A stretch of 14,403 nucleotides of DNA from Caryophanales bacterium UBA6768 (GTDB lineage: Bacteria; Bacillota; Bacilli; Bacillales_D; Amphibacillaceae), in the NCBI GenBank assembly GCA_002453315.1, contig DKGO01000045.1, positions 1-14,403 on the forward strand, read 5' to 3'. This document shows, in pieces, positions 6,932 to 13,103 of this stretch. Made by a program: the position numbers and the translations under genes. The notes beneath the pieces are model-generated. The model searched no databases and was not told the DNA's origin. It saw nothing but the letters and a program-made list of their open reading frames with translations. The number at the start of each line of letters is the position of its first letter. The first letter of the stretch is position 1.

Positions 6932-6956
6932 TTGACAGCTTCCATTTAGTAGACAC
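6932..6956 (+). mobile_element. solo IS-end-like sequence (IS3-family style)
   Basis: The segment starts TTGACAGCTTCC and ends AGTAGACAC. It aligns with the two similar sequences near 12922-13000 and with the general form of IS150-group ends (TG-n-ACTG-n-nCCC...GT-n-GACA). No transposase gene is present nearby, so this would be a leftover end. The assignment is from recalled consensus and is tentative. Confidence 0.35.
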
Positions 6957-7026
6957 GATGGTCCCCCCGTTTGTAATTTCTTTATTTAACTATCATGCTA
7001 TTAGAGCGTATTAATGGTGCAATACT

Positions 7027-7377
7027 TTAAGTAGAACTTGCCCCCTCCGCACTCTCTTCTTTTTTATTCAAATTCATAATGACAATCCCGCCAATAATGA
7101 TGATTAAACCAATTATATTTATCCCAGACATTAGTTCATTAAACAAAAACAATCCAACTAATGCAGCACCAGCTGTTCCAAGTCCTGACCAAATACTATA
7201 CCCAACGCTTAATGAAATAGTTCTTAAGGCAAAAATAAATACAGTAAACGATAATCCATAGAAAAAAATTAACAGAATACTCGGGATTATCATGGTAAAA
7301 CCTTCAGACAATTTCAGAAATGTTGTTGCAATAACTTCAAATACTATCGATAAAAGTAAAAATAAATACCCCCGCAT
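7027..7377 (-). CDS. small multidrug resistance (SMR) transporter subunit, EbrB-like
   Basis: SMR proteins are four-helix proton antiporters that export cationic drugs or small guanidinium-type compounds. This 116-aa protein has four hydrophobic spans. Glu14 in the first helix (SIVFEVIATTFLKLSEGF) is the universal proton and substrate-binding residue, and GYSIWSGLGTAGAALVG supplies Tyr60 and Trp63 at the same positions as in EmrE. The first 30 residues resemble B. subtilis EbrB (MRG.L.L...IV.EV..T..LKLSEGFT). A 16-residue polar, acidic tail (KKEESAEGASST) extends past helix four. ATG at 7377 has GGGGTGA about 7 nt upstream; it lies 15 nt after its partner gene. Because two SMR genes are paired, the likely form is a heterodimer with opposite membrane topologies. 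Substrate is unknown. Confidence 0.9.
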   Translation of the reverse strand: MRGYLFLLLSIVFEVIATTFLKLSEGFTMIIPSILLIFFYGLSFTVFIFALRTISLSVGYSIWSGLGTAGAALVGLFLFNELMSGINIIGLIIIIGGIVIMNLNKKEESAEGASST

Positions 7378-7392
7378 AATTTTTCACCCCTT

Positions 7393-7701
7393 TTAAATTC
7401 TCATTAACACAATTCCCACTATTAATAATGTAATACCAATTCCAGTTTGCCAGTTGATTTTTTCTTTAAAAAATGTAACACCAATAATGGCCGTTAGAGC
7501 CGTTCCTAATCCACTCCACACTGCATAGCCAAAGCTAAGAGGGATGGAGACAAGGGCTAGAGACAAAAAATAGAATGAAGTAATATAGCCGACGGTAATA
7601 CCAATTATTGGTAGTCTGCTTTTAACAATCGTCGTCAACTTCATCATGCTAGATCCAAATACTTCCAAAACTATTGCTCCAATTAAATAAATCATCCCCA
7701 T
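7393..7701 (-). CDS. small multidrug resistance (SMR) transporter subunit, EbrA-like
   Basis: First gene of the paired SMR operon. The 102-aa product has four membrane spans, the essential Glu13 in helix one (IGAIVLEVFGSSMMKL), and FGYAVWSGLGTALTAIIGV with Tyr59 and Trp62, the substrate-cavity residues of the family. The motif VSIPLSFGYAVWSG and the short, tail-less C-terminus match the EbrA side of EbrA/EbrB pairs, and the gene order (A then B) is the same as in B. subtilis. ATG at 7701 has AAAGGAG about 8 nt upstream. No guanidine-I (ykkC) riboswitch is recognisable upstream, which argues against it being a guanidinium exporter of the riboswitch-controlled class. Substrate remains unassigned. 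Confidence 0.9.
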   Translation of the reverse strand: MGMIYLIGAIVLEVFGSSMMKLTTIVKSRLPIIGITVGYITSFYFLSLALVSIPLSFGYAVWSGLGTALTAIIGVTFFKEKINWQTGIGITLLIVGIVLMRI

Positions 7702-7780
7702 TTAAGTATTCTCCTTTTCTAATGATTCACGGGTATGTTGGACAAGGCCCAATTTTCATCTAGTGATTCATCTATAAAAA

Positions 7781-7894
7781 CTAGATACCATCACAGACCC
7801 TTGATGTTCCTATTGTAATGTTTGATGGATTGGCTGAATAATTCAGTGAAAACTTCCGAATACCTGCATCATAAACAATTTCTTTGGCATCGAT
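7781..7894 (-). pseudogene. 5' remnant of a lost gene upstream of the SMR pair
   Basis: On the minus strand a 37-codon open segment reads IDAKEIVYDAGIRKFSLNYS then ANPSNITIGTSRVCDGI before a TAG. Its composition is clearly protein-like. Just upstream is an AAAGGAG site and a GTG (7905), whose own frame closes quickly, so a one- or two-base indel near 7895 plus the stop at 7781 would explain the loss. I do not recognise the family. It precedes the SMR genes in the same orientation and may once have been in their operon. Confidence 0.45.
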
Positions 7895-8021
7895 ATTTTA
7901 TTCACCCTATAAGACTCCTTTACTGTACTGAACAATCGGTATAGTAACAATAACAAACATATTGATTGATGCCAAAGTTTATCCAAGTTTAACCAGATAC
8001 TTTACCCCAAATGTGACAAAA

Positions 8022-8126
8022 GTGGAAATATCGTTAAAACTGGTGGATATATTTCATAAACTAGCGGATATATTCCATAAATCGGTGGATATACGATACT
8101 TTCTGGCGGATATATCATTAACAAAA
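8022..8126 (+). repeat. five-unit 21-bp tandem repeat
   Basis: Five consecutive 21-bp units start at 8022, 8043, 8064, 8085 and 8106. Each begins G(T/C)GGA(T/A)ATAT and most continue with (T/C)CATAAA-like sequence; units two and three are closest. Because 21 is a multiple of three, the tract makes an open frame encoding VDIFHKLADIFHKSVDI-like peptides; I regard that ORF (7962-8225) as an artefact of the repeat, since it has no ribosome binding site. Similar GTGGATAT-type tracts are, from memory, common between genes of Bacillaceae. Function unknown. Confidence 0.8.
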
Positions 8127-8170
8127 GTAAAACAAAATAAAAAACAATTCACATTAAATTTAACAAGGAA

Positions 8171-8197
8171 AAAGGAGCTAGTCTTAGCTCCTTTTAT
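8171..8197. terminator. rho-independent terminator hairpin, possibly bidirectional
   Basis: AAAGGAGCTA (8171-8180) and TAGCTCCTTT (8185-8194) form a perfect 10-bp stem with a GTCT loop. On the plus strand the stem runs into TTTTAT; on the minus strand into TTTTTCC. The nearest gene that could use it is the DUF1801 gene on the minus strand, which ends about 90 nt away. Confidence 0.75.
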
Positions 8198-8284
8198 AGA
8201 TCACACTTGTACCTCTTATTATTGAAGTCCCCTACTAAATTTTTCTCCCGATAATATATACTAGTGATCAACATTCACTCCGCA

Positions 8285-8662
8285 TTAACAAGCAGTGTCT
8301 TCACCCGCACGCCACATATCAATAGTTTTATGAATAAATTGTTCCAATCCCGTATTTTCAATCTTTATTGACTTTCTAACACGAATGCAACCCTTTCCAT
8401 AGTTATATCCCTTTAACAGAGCCCCTGCATTTTCAATTTTATCTATCGTGCCAACATAAAGGCTGACATAGTGTTTTTGTGCATTTAATGCAAAGACATA
8501 GATATCATCTTTGCCATAATTCAACATCTTATAGCGAATCACCTCTTCCAATTCGGGTGCATAGGTAACAATCATTTGTCGAATCGCAAGAAGTTTCTCT
8601 TTTCGCCAATCGTCTTCAAGCAACTCTAAATATTCCTCAGCATTATTTGCGTCATATTGCAT
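8285..8662 (-). CDS. DUF1801 (YdhG-like) domain protein
   Basis: The 125-aa soluble protein is a single DUF1801 domain: EYLELLEDDWRKEKLLAIRQ (residues 10-29), APELEEVIRYKMLNYG (35-50), FALNAQKHYVSLYVGTIDKI (57-76) and the conserved GYNYGKGCIRVRKSIKI (85-101). Family members have a frataxin-like fold, and B. subtilis YdhG has been linked to intracellular iron handling, but a specific activity for this protein cannot be read from sequence. ATG at 8662 has AGGGGTGAG about 8 nt upstream. It stands alone, with no partner gene. The C-terminus ends DTAC, with a single terminal cysteine. Confidence 0.85.
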   Translation of the reverse strand: MQYDANNAEEYLELLEDDWRKEKLLAIRQMIVTYAPELEEVIRYKMLNYGKDDIYVFALNAQKHYVSLYVGTIDKIENAGALLKGYNYGKGCIRVRKSIKIENTGLEQFIHKTIDMWRAGEDTAC

Positions 8663-8936
8663 GTTAAAATCTCACCCCTACATTTTTCAATTTTATTGTT
8701 GCTTAAAAAATTATCTTTTTTATATTGCAGTCAATGTTCGTTAAACTTTATTGCCCATTTGTTGAAAAATTCTTTACATATTTATATTATCATAAATTAA
8801 TATATAAATTGATTCTTATATCAATTTTCTTTTTTAGCTAAAATTCCCCGAACAAAACAAAGGTGGGTATAACGCCAAAATTAGTGGATAAATGAATTTT
8901 CACAAAATAGGAATGTATAAAAGTTTAATTTTATGA
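8663..8936. other. AT-rich divergent intergenic region
   Basis: The gap holds the upstream regions of the DUF1801 gene (minus) and of the GntR operon (plus). A perfect 8-bp inverted repeat AAATTGAT/ATCAATTT with a 6-nt spacer lies at 8806-8827, followed by a T-rich run; being all A/T it would be a weak hairpin and is more plausibly a protein site or chance. No coding frame is supported. Confidence 0.4.
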
Positions 8937-8970
8937 TTGACAGATAGAATTTCCCCTGTTATGGTACTAT
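8937..8970 (+). promoter_or_regulatory. promoter of the gntR-ABC operon
   Basis: A perfect -35 TTGACA (8937-8942) is followed at 17 nt by TATGGT (8960-8965). Alternatively the extended -10 TGGTACTAT (8962-8970) is used at longer spacing. Either would start transcription about 40-50 nt before the regulator gene. Confidence 0.6.
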
Positions 8971-8981
8971 ACATGGGTATA
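8968..8981. promoter_or_regulatory. candidate operator for the GntR/YtrA-type regulator
   Basis: TATAC-ATGG-GTATA is a short palindrome lying at the end of the promoter, embedded in a wider AT-rich near-repeat (ACTATA...TATAACTATAG). YtrA-type regulators usually repress their own operon from a palindrome over the promoter, so this is the best candidate operator. Inferred from position and symmetry. Confidence 0.45.
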
Positions 8982-9022
8982 TAACTATAGATGCAAATGA
9001 TTATAAAAAAGGGGGTCGTTCA

Positions 9023-9406
9023 TTGACGAACGTTTTTAACGCAAATAAACCTATTTATATTCAAATTCGTGAATTAATTGAAGATCAGATTATTAATCGG
9101 CAATTAAATGAAGATGAACAAGCACCTTCCATCAACCAACTTGTCAATTTTTATAAAATTAATCACATTACAGTTTCAAAAGGAACAAATCAATTAGTAG
9201 AGGAAGGAATTCTTTATAAGAAAAGGGGGTTAGGAATGTTTGTCTCCAAAGGAGCCCGAGAAAAAATACTAAAAAAACGGCGCAAGACTTTTATTGAAGA
9301 CCATATTGTCACACTTGTGCAGGAGGCAGATAAATTAGAAATCAGTCCTGAGGAAATACTTACCTATATTAAAAATGTAAAAGGAAGTGACAGAAATGAA
9401 TCTTAA
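9023..9406 (+). CDS. GntR-family transcriptional regulator, YtrA subfamily
   Basis: Residues 9-75 form the GntR winged helix-turn-helix: KPIYIQIRELIEDQIINRQL, then APSINQLVNFYKINHITVSK as the recognition helix region and EGILYKKRGLGMFVSKGA as the wing. Only about 45 residues follow, mostly helical, in place of the larger FCD or UTRA effector domains; this short tail defines the YtrA type, whose members repress adjacent ABC transporter genes. The start is TTG at 9023, preceded by an AAAAAAGGGGG site 7-8 nt away. The 3' end overlaps the ATPase gene by 11 nt. Likely autoregulatory through the palindrome overlapping the promoter. Effector is unknown; in related systems cell-wall-active antibiotics induce the operon. 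Confidence 0.92.
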   Translation: MTNVFNANKPIYIQIRELIEDQIINRQLNEDEQAPSINQLVNFYKINHITVSKGTNQLVEEGILYKKRGLGMFVSKGAREKILKKRRKTFIEDHIVTLVQEADKLEISPEEILTYIKNVKGSDRNES

Positions 9407-10262
9407 GGTTGAAAACCTATATCTCAATTATGGACGTGATAATGTACTCAACAACATGAATTTTGAAATAAATGAACCAAAAATATATGGTCTACTGGGA
9501 AGAAATGGTGTTGGTAAGACATCTTTACTCTCCTTAATCGCATCCTTTCGCGAACCAACCTCTGGTAAAATTTTAATTAATGGTGAGGAGCCTTTCGAGA
9601 ATGCTAATTTAATGCAAAAAATTACCTTTATGTATGTAAAAGATTTTACCGGAGAAACGGACTCTCCCACGAAGACATTACAATTCATTAGTCGATACCG
9701 ACCAAATTTCGACTTGGAATATGGAATGGGTCTGTTAAAGAAATTTAAGCTAGAAGGAAATAAATCAATTGCTAAACTATCCAAAGGGAAACAATCCGCA
9801 TTTAATGCTGTCGTTGGATTAGCAAGTCGCTCCCCAATCACGATTTTTGATGAGGTGTATCTTGGAATGGATACAGTTGCCCGAGACATATTTTATAAAG
9901 AGATTTTAAAAGATCAACAATTACATCCTAGAATAATTATCCTTTCAACACACCTTGTTTCTGAAATGGATTTCCTCTTTGATGAAGTAATCATCATTAG
10001 TGAAGGGAAAATTCTCCTTAGGGAGACCTATGATGACTTAGTGGACCGTGGTGTTACACTTACTGGTAGTATCAAAAATATCAATGCTTTTGTTGAGGGT
10101 AAAGAAATACTTAATGAGGAACAATTAGGTGATACAAGATCTGTAACACTTTATCGGCAATTGAGTAAGTCGGAAATATCCAATGCCAAGGCGATAGGAC
10201 TTCAGATTGGTTCCGTCTCACTCTATGACCTTTTTATCCATTTAACAAAGGGGGATGAATAA
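9396..10262 (+). CDS. ABC transporter ATP-binding protein
   Basis: Supplies ATP hydrolysis for the adjacent permease at the cytoplasmic face. With ATG at 9396 the product is 288 aa. Walker A GRNGVGKT is at residues 35-42, the signature LSKGKQ at 128-133, Walker B ITIFDE at 148-153 with catalytic Glu153, and the H-loop His186 in LSTHL. The Q-loop glutamine is not visible where expected (ITFMYVKDFTGE, about 76-87), and the signature is LSKGK and not LSGGQ, both features of divergent GntR-linked exporters. The last 90 residues form an extra C-terminal domain. A GTG at 9387 is in frame but lies right on the ribosome binding site (AAAAGGA), so 9396 is preferred. It overlaps the regulator gene by 11 nt, suggesting translational coupling. 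Confidence 0.9.
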   Translation: MNLKVENLYLNYGRDNVLNNMNFEINEPKIYGLLGRNGVGKTSLLSLIASFREPTSGKILINGEEPFENANLMQKITFMYVKDFTGETDSPTKTLQFISRYRPNFDLEYGMGLLKKFKLEGNKSIAKLSKGKQSAFNAVVGLASRSPITIFDEVYLGMDTVARDIFYKEILKDQQLHPRIIILSTHLVSEMDFLFDEVIIISEGKILLRETYDDLVDRGVTLTGSIKNINAFVEGKEILNEEQLGDTRSVTLYRQLSKSEISNAKAIGLQIGSVSLYDLFIHLTKGDE

Positions 10263-10263
10263 A

Positions 10264-11046
10264 ATGCAGAAACCGAACTCTTTTATAAAAATTGGGTTAG
10301 ATTTGTTTTATATTCAATTAACTTGGACACTTTGGGCACTTGGAATTTTCCTTTTAATTAATATTGGAAGACTTATTTTTCTTGATTATGTTGATTCATA
10401 TTATAGTGGTGGCTACATAGCTGCTAATATTTATATGTTAGTCATTGGAATTATTGCTATCAATTATTTACCATATTTCGTGGAAAATGGCATCACCCGT
10501 AAAAATTTCTTTGTAGGAAATGTACTAGCGGGTATTGGTTTGTCCATTATCACCCCAATTCTGATTTATATCATTAGTTTTTTGGAGAAAATAATGATAC
10601 ATCAATTTACTTCTGTCGTCCTCCGGGATGATTCTTTGGAAATGGCTGTACACGAAGTGACTGAAGAAATTGGCGGGAATTTTATTGGGGAAATTATTCA
10701 ATCAATCATCTTAACCCCTTTTATAAATCCGGATAAAAGTTTGATCTTATCACTAGCATTATTTACTTTACACATTTTCATGTTTTATATCATTGGTTGG
10801 TTAATTGGAACAGCATTCTATCGTCTTAGAGTAATTGGTGGACTACTGTTTATTGCGATTTCCATACTGCTCATATTCATTAAAGATTCGATGATTCGAA
10901 TAGTAATGGACATACCACTATTTCAAAATTTTACAATGTTAGCGGTTGTTCCGGATTCTTTAGCATTACCACTGTCTTTAGGTGTTGTTTTAATCTCGAT
11001 TATGCTTGTATACTTATTAACAAATCGTGCTCCGATTAAAATTTAA
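10264..11046 (+). CDS. ABC-2-like transporter permease
   Basis: The 260-aa integral membrane protein has about six spans: TLWALGIFLLINIGRLIFL, IYMLVIGIIAINYLPYF, VLAGIGLSIITPILIYIISF, LALFTLHIFMFYIIGWLIG, GLLFIAISILLIFI and LGVVLISIMLVYLLT. A polar, acidic loop of roughly 40-50 residues lies between spans three and four. ENGITRKNFF after span two is typical of permeases paired with GntR-linked ATPases. An in-frame ATG at 10255 overlaps the ATPase stop but abuts the AAAGGGGG site; ATG at 10264 has 9-nt spacing and is preferred. It probably forms a homodimeric exporter with the ATPase. Substrate unknown; roles in sensing or resisting membrane-active peptides are plausible by analogy only. Confidence 0.82.
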   Translation: MQKPNSFIKIGLDLFYIQLTWTLWALGIFLLINIGRLIFLDYVDSYYSGGYIAANIYMLVIGIIAINYLPYFVENGITRKNFFVGNVLAGIGLSIITPILIYIISFLEKIMIHQFTSVVLRDDSLEMAVHEVTEEIGGNFIGEIIQSIILTPFINPDKSLILSLALFTLHIFMFYIIGWLIGTAFYRLRVIGGLLFIAISILLIFIKDSMIRIVMDIPLFQNFTMLAVVPDSLALPLSLGVVLISIMLVYLLTNRAPIKI

Positions 11047-11058
11047 AAACCTTTTTGA

Positions 11059-11086
11059 ACGAGGCTATGACTAGCTTCGTATTTTT
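11059..11086 (+). terminator. rho-independent terminator of the gntR-ABC operon
   Basis: ACGAGGCTA and TAGCTTCGT form a 9-bp stem with one G-T wobble and a TGAC loop, followed by ATTTTT. It lies 12 nt after the permease stop. Confidence 0.85.
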
Positions 11087-11374
11087 AAATAGGCTTCAAT
11101 CTGCCATTTTGAGAATCCAATCAATTTTTCATAAACGGAAATATGTATTACGGAATTAATAAGCGTTAGAATTCACGCTTTAGGTGTAGGTGCATAAATA
11201 TAAGTCGAATAATTTTTTTACAAGGCTGCTATATTGATTGGGACTATTTGAAAACACTACATTAGAATTGATAGAGAAATAATTTTCCAATCAAAATAAC
11301 ATTAATAACAGAAACTTTACTCAGATTTAACCTTTTGTTGTTATGATTTTTATATCTTATTTGAGTAAAAAATT
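11087..11374. other. intergenic region, no supported gene
   Basis: AT-rich with no credible coding frame. A small inverted repeat AAGCGT/ACGCTT with an 8-nt loop occurs at 11161-11180 without a T-tract. A promoter for the 75-aa gene must lie near the right end, but no clear -35/-10 pair stands out. Confidence 0.45.
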
Positions 11375-11388
11375 AGGAGGGGTTCAAC

Positions 11389-11616
11389 ATGCCAGTTAGT
11401 TTACCAGTAGCCATTATTTTTACAATATTAATCATTGCAATCATTATTTTTTCTAAAGTCCGTCGAGTGATAAAATATAGTAGATATGCACCTATAGGTG
11501 ATGATATTAAAGAAGGTTTTACTAATATATCTGATCAGATTGAGGATTTAGCTGGCGGGGCTGATAGCTCTAAAGGTACTGATGCTTTAGGTGATAACGA
11601 AGAACCAGATGATTAA
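11389..11616 (+). CDS. hypothetical 75-aa single-span membrane protein with acidic tail
   Basis: The start has a very strong AGGAGGGG site (11375-11382) 6 nt upstream of ATG, so translation is likely. Residues 5-22 (LPVAIIFTILIIAIIIFS) form one membrane helix, followed by a basic patch KVRRVIKYSR that by the positive-inside rule places the C-terminus in the cytoplasm. The remaining 45 residues are polar and acidic (DDIKEGFTNISDQIEDLAGG, ending DNEEPDD). No known domain is recognised. It is monocistronic and ends at a shared terminator with the convergent transporter gene. Confidence 0.75.
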   Translation: MPVSLPVAIIFTILIIAIIIFSKVRRVIKYSRYAPIGDDIKEGFTNISDQIEDLAGGADSSKGTDALGDNEEPDD

Positions 11617-11639
11617 TGGATCCTCTAGGTAATTTCCAT

Positions 11640-11672
11640 AAAAGTTAGTTGGTGTCACATCAACTGACTTTT
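11640..11672. terminator. bidirectional terminator between convergent genes
   Basis: AAAAGTTAGTTGGTG and CATCAACTGACTTTT form a 15-bp stem with two G-T wobbles and a TCA loop. A-runs on the left arm and T-runs on the right arm make it work in both directions. It lies 24 nt after the 75-aa gene on the plus strand, and its right arm contains the stop codon of the YkvI-like gene on the minus strand. Confidence 0.8.
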
Positions 11673-12709
11673 CTAATTTTATAAGGTGCATATAGTAAGG
11701 CTAAAATTAAAATTATCCCAAAATATCCAATTACGGGATAAAAGTAGGCAACTAATTCGGTAAAGCCGATAAAGCTTGCGAAAAAGCCAACAACTGTAGT
11801 CACGATGATTGGTACATAGGTTTTGTTATTTTCCATTGGAAAAAATCTTGCAACAAAGGCGTAAAACAAACTGACGCCTGTATTAAAAATCATGCCAAAT
11901 AAGATAATAGACATGACATTTCCTAACAATGGGGAAATTTCGTCGAATAATTTTAATAAAGGCATGTCAGCTAAGGCAATATCATTAATTCTAGAAAATA
12001 TAGCTAAATTTGCAACCATGATAAGTATACCAATTCCTACACCACCTAAAAAACCGCCAATACCAGCAACTCTCTCACTTCCCTCAGCCCCTCCAATGAC
12101 AAGTGACATCCCGGCACCAGCAGTGATATTAAATGAAACATAATTCACAGCTGAAATAAACCAGTTTGGCAGTGTGGAAGGTTGGCTTATGGCTATTTCG
12201 TTTAATTCTGACCATGATAAATTCATCGTCATTAAACTATAAATCGATATAACAATCATCATCACAAATAAAAACGGTGTTATACTGCCAATAATATTAA
12301 TGACTTTGTCAATATTTAACATCATCGTTAAAATGATAAGAATCACTAAAGTTAAGCTACCGACAAATGTGTGGATGTTAAATTGTTGTTTAACGATAGA
12401 ACCGGCGCCGGCTATCATGACAACGCCGACACCGAATAAAGTGAAAACGATCATAATATCAATGACAACACCTAACTGTTTCCCATAAATTTTATAAATG
12501 GTTTCTTCGTGTGAGGTCGTTTTTAATCGACTCCCAACCACTGTTAAATTCATTCCTAAATAAGAAAATAGGGCAGTACTAATGAGTACCCCGAAAATTC
12601 CTAAATAGCCAAAACTAGTAAAGTATTTTAGAATTTCCTGACCAGAAGCAAAACCTGCACCTACGATTACTCCGACAAAGGCACTAGCCATTTTTAATGA
12701 TTTCCACAT
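11660..12709 (-). CDS. YkvI-like membrane transporter (APC-superfamily-like)
   Basis: The 349-aa protein has about ten hydrophobic spans. The N-terminus MWKSLKMASAFVGVIVGAGF followed by ASGQEILKYF is characteristic of the YkvI family, where an unwound first helix with 'GAGFASG(Q/R)E' resembles the substrate site of amino acid and nucleobase transporters of the LeuT/APC fold. Other conserved-looking parts are SFNITAGAGMSLVIGGAEGS in the middle and a helix pair near the end (TELVAYFYPVIGYFGII). Family members are largely uncharacterised; the substrate is unknown. The frame extends upstream to an ATG at 12781, but the start at 12709 has TGGAGG 6 nt upstream and begins exactly at the family N-terminus, so it is chosen. 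It is monocistronic, with the shared terminator at its end. Confidence 0.85.
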   Translation of the reverse strand: MWKSLKMASAFVGVIVGAGFASGQEILKYFTSFGYLGIFGVLISTALFSYLGMNLTVVGSRLKTTSHEETIYKIYGKQLGVVIDIMIVFTLFGVGVVMIAGAGSIVKQQFNIHTFVGSLTLVILIILTMMLNIDKVINIIGSITPFLFVMMIVISIYSLMTMNLSWSELNEIAISQPSTLPNWFISAVNYVSFNITAGAGMSLVIGGAEGSERVAGIGGFLGGVGIGILIMVANLAIFSRINDIALADMPLLKLFDEISPLLGNVMSIILFGMIFNTGVSLFYAFVARFFPMENNKTYVPIIVTTVVGFFASFIGFTELVAYFYPVIGYFGIILILALLYAPYKIRKVS

Positions 12710-12821
12710 AAAGCCCTCCAGATTCCAATGGTTAATATGAGTTTTCTCACCATTTAAAACAGATGACATATGTTTATGCATTAGCTTGAGTAAATATTTT
12801 GCTTTTTAAAGTGTCATCCTT

Positions 12822-12845
12822 TGACGTTATCGAATCTTTACGTCA
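12822..12845. promoter_or_regulatory. short inverted repeat upstream of the YkvI-like gene
   Basis: TGACGT (12822-12827) and ACGTCA (12840-12845) are perfect inverted arms around 12 nt. It lies about 110-135 nt before the YkvI-like start and could be a regulator site or leader hairpin. No known riboswitch pattern is recognised. Confidence 0.3.
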
Positions 12846-12921
12846 GTTGATATCATTTTTTTTTTTGACCGATAGGGACCTCTACCTTTTAATTTTAATC
12901 CCATCACCATCAAAACCCTAA

Positions 12922-13000
12922 TGGACTGCTCCCTGTCAAGTAGACAGTGAAAAAGTAAAAACTATACCACCGCCCGATATGCTCCCCACATTGTAGACAG
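12922..13000 (+). mobile_element. two solo IS-end-like sequences in direct orientation
   Basis: Positions 12927-12947 and 12980-13000 share TGCTCCC, six variable bases, then GTAGACAG, exactly 53 nt apart. The first is preceded by TGGAC, giving TGGACTGCTCCC...GTAGACAG, close to the form of IS150-group (IS3-family) ends. No transposase lies between or beside them, so they look like remnants of repeated insertions or excisions. The family assignment is from memory of end consensus. Confidence 0.45.
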
Positions 13001-13044
13001 ATAAATTAAATAAAACGCGGGGGTGTATAACGTTTGAAATAATT

Positions 13045-13077
13045 TAAAAAACCGATATCATCTTTTTGAGATATCGG
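13045..13077 (-). terminator. rho-independent terminator of the FAD oxidoreductase gene
   Basis: On the minus strand CCGATATC and GATATCGG form a perfect 8-bp stem around a 10-nt loop, followed by six T. It lies about 27 nt after the stop codon. Confidence 0.88.
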
Positions 13078-13103
13078 CATTTCAATTTATATTTGGGGAA
13101 CTT

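Noticed and set aside
7702..7960. Possible ykckC/guanidine-type riboswitch upstream of the SMR pair
   Set aside because: No conserved ykkC core pattern could be found on the minus strand; the space is taken by a coding remnant.
8022..8126. CRISPR array
   Set aside because: The units are contiguous imperfect 21-mers without spacers, so it is a tandem repeat and not an array.
7962..8225. 87-codon plus-strand ORF
   Set aside because: It is kept open by the 21-bp repeat, lacks a ribosome binding site and has repeat-derived VDI-type peptide composition.
9428..9889. 153-codon minus-strand open frame
   Set aside because: Fully antisense to the ABC ATPase, whose motifs are intact; no ribosome binding site.
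11892..12143. Plus-strand open frame of 83 codons
   Set aside because: Opposite the YkvI-like gene; proline- and serine-rich composition is what the antisense of membrane-helix codons gives.
12710..12781. 24-residue N-terminal extension of the YkvI-like protein
   Set aside because: The family N-terminus and a good ribosome binding site both point to ATG at 12709.
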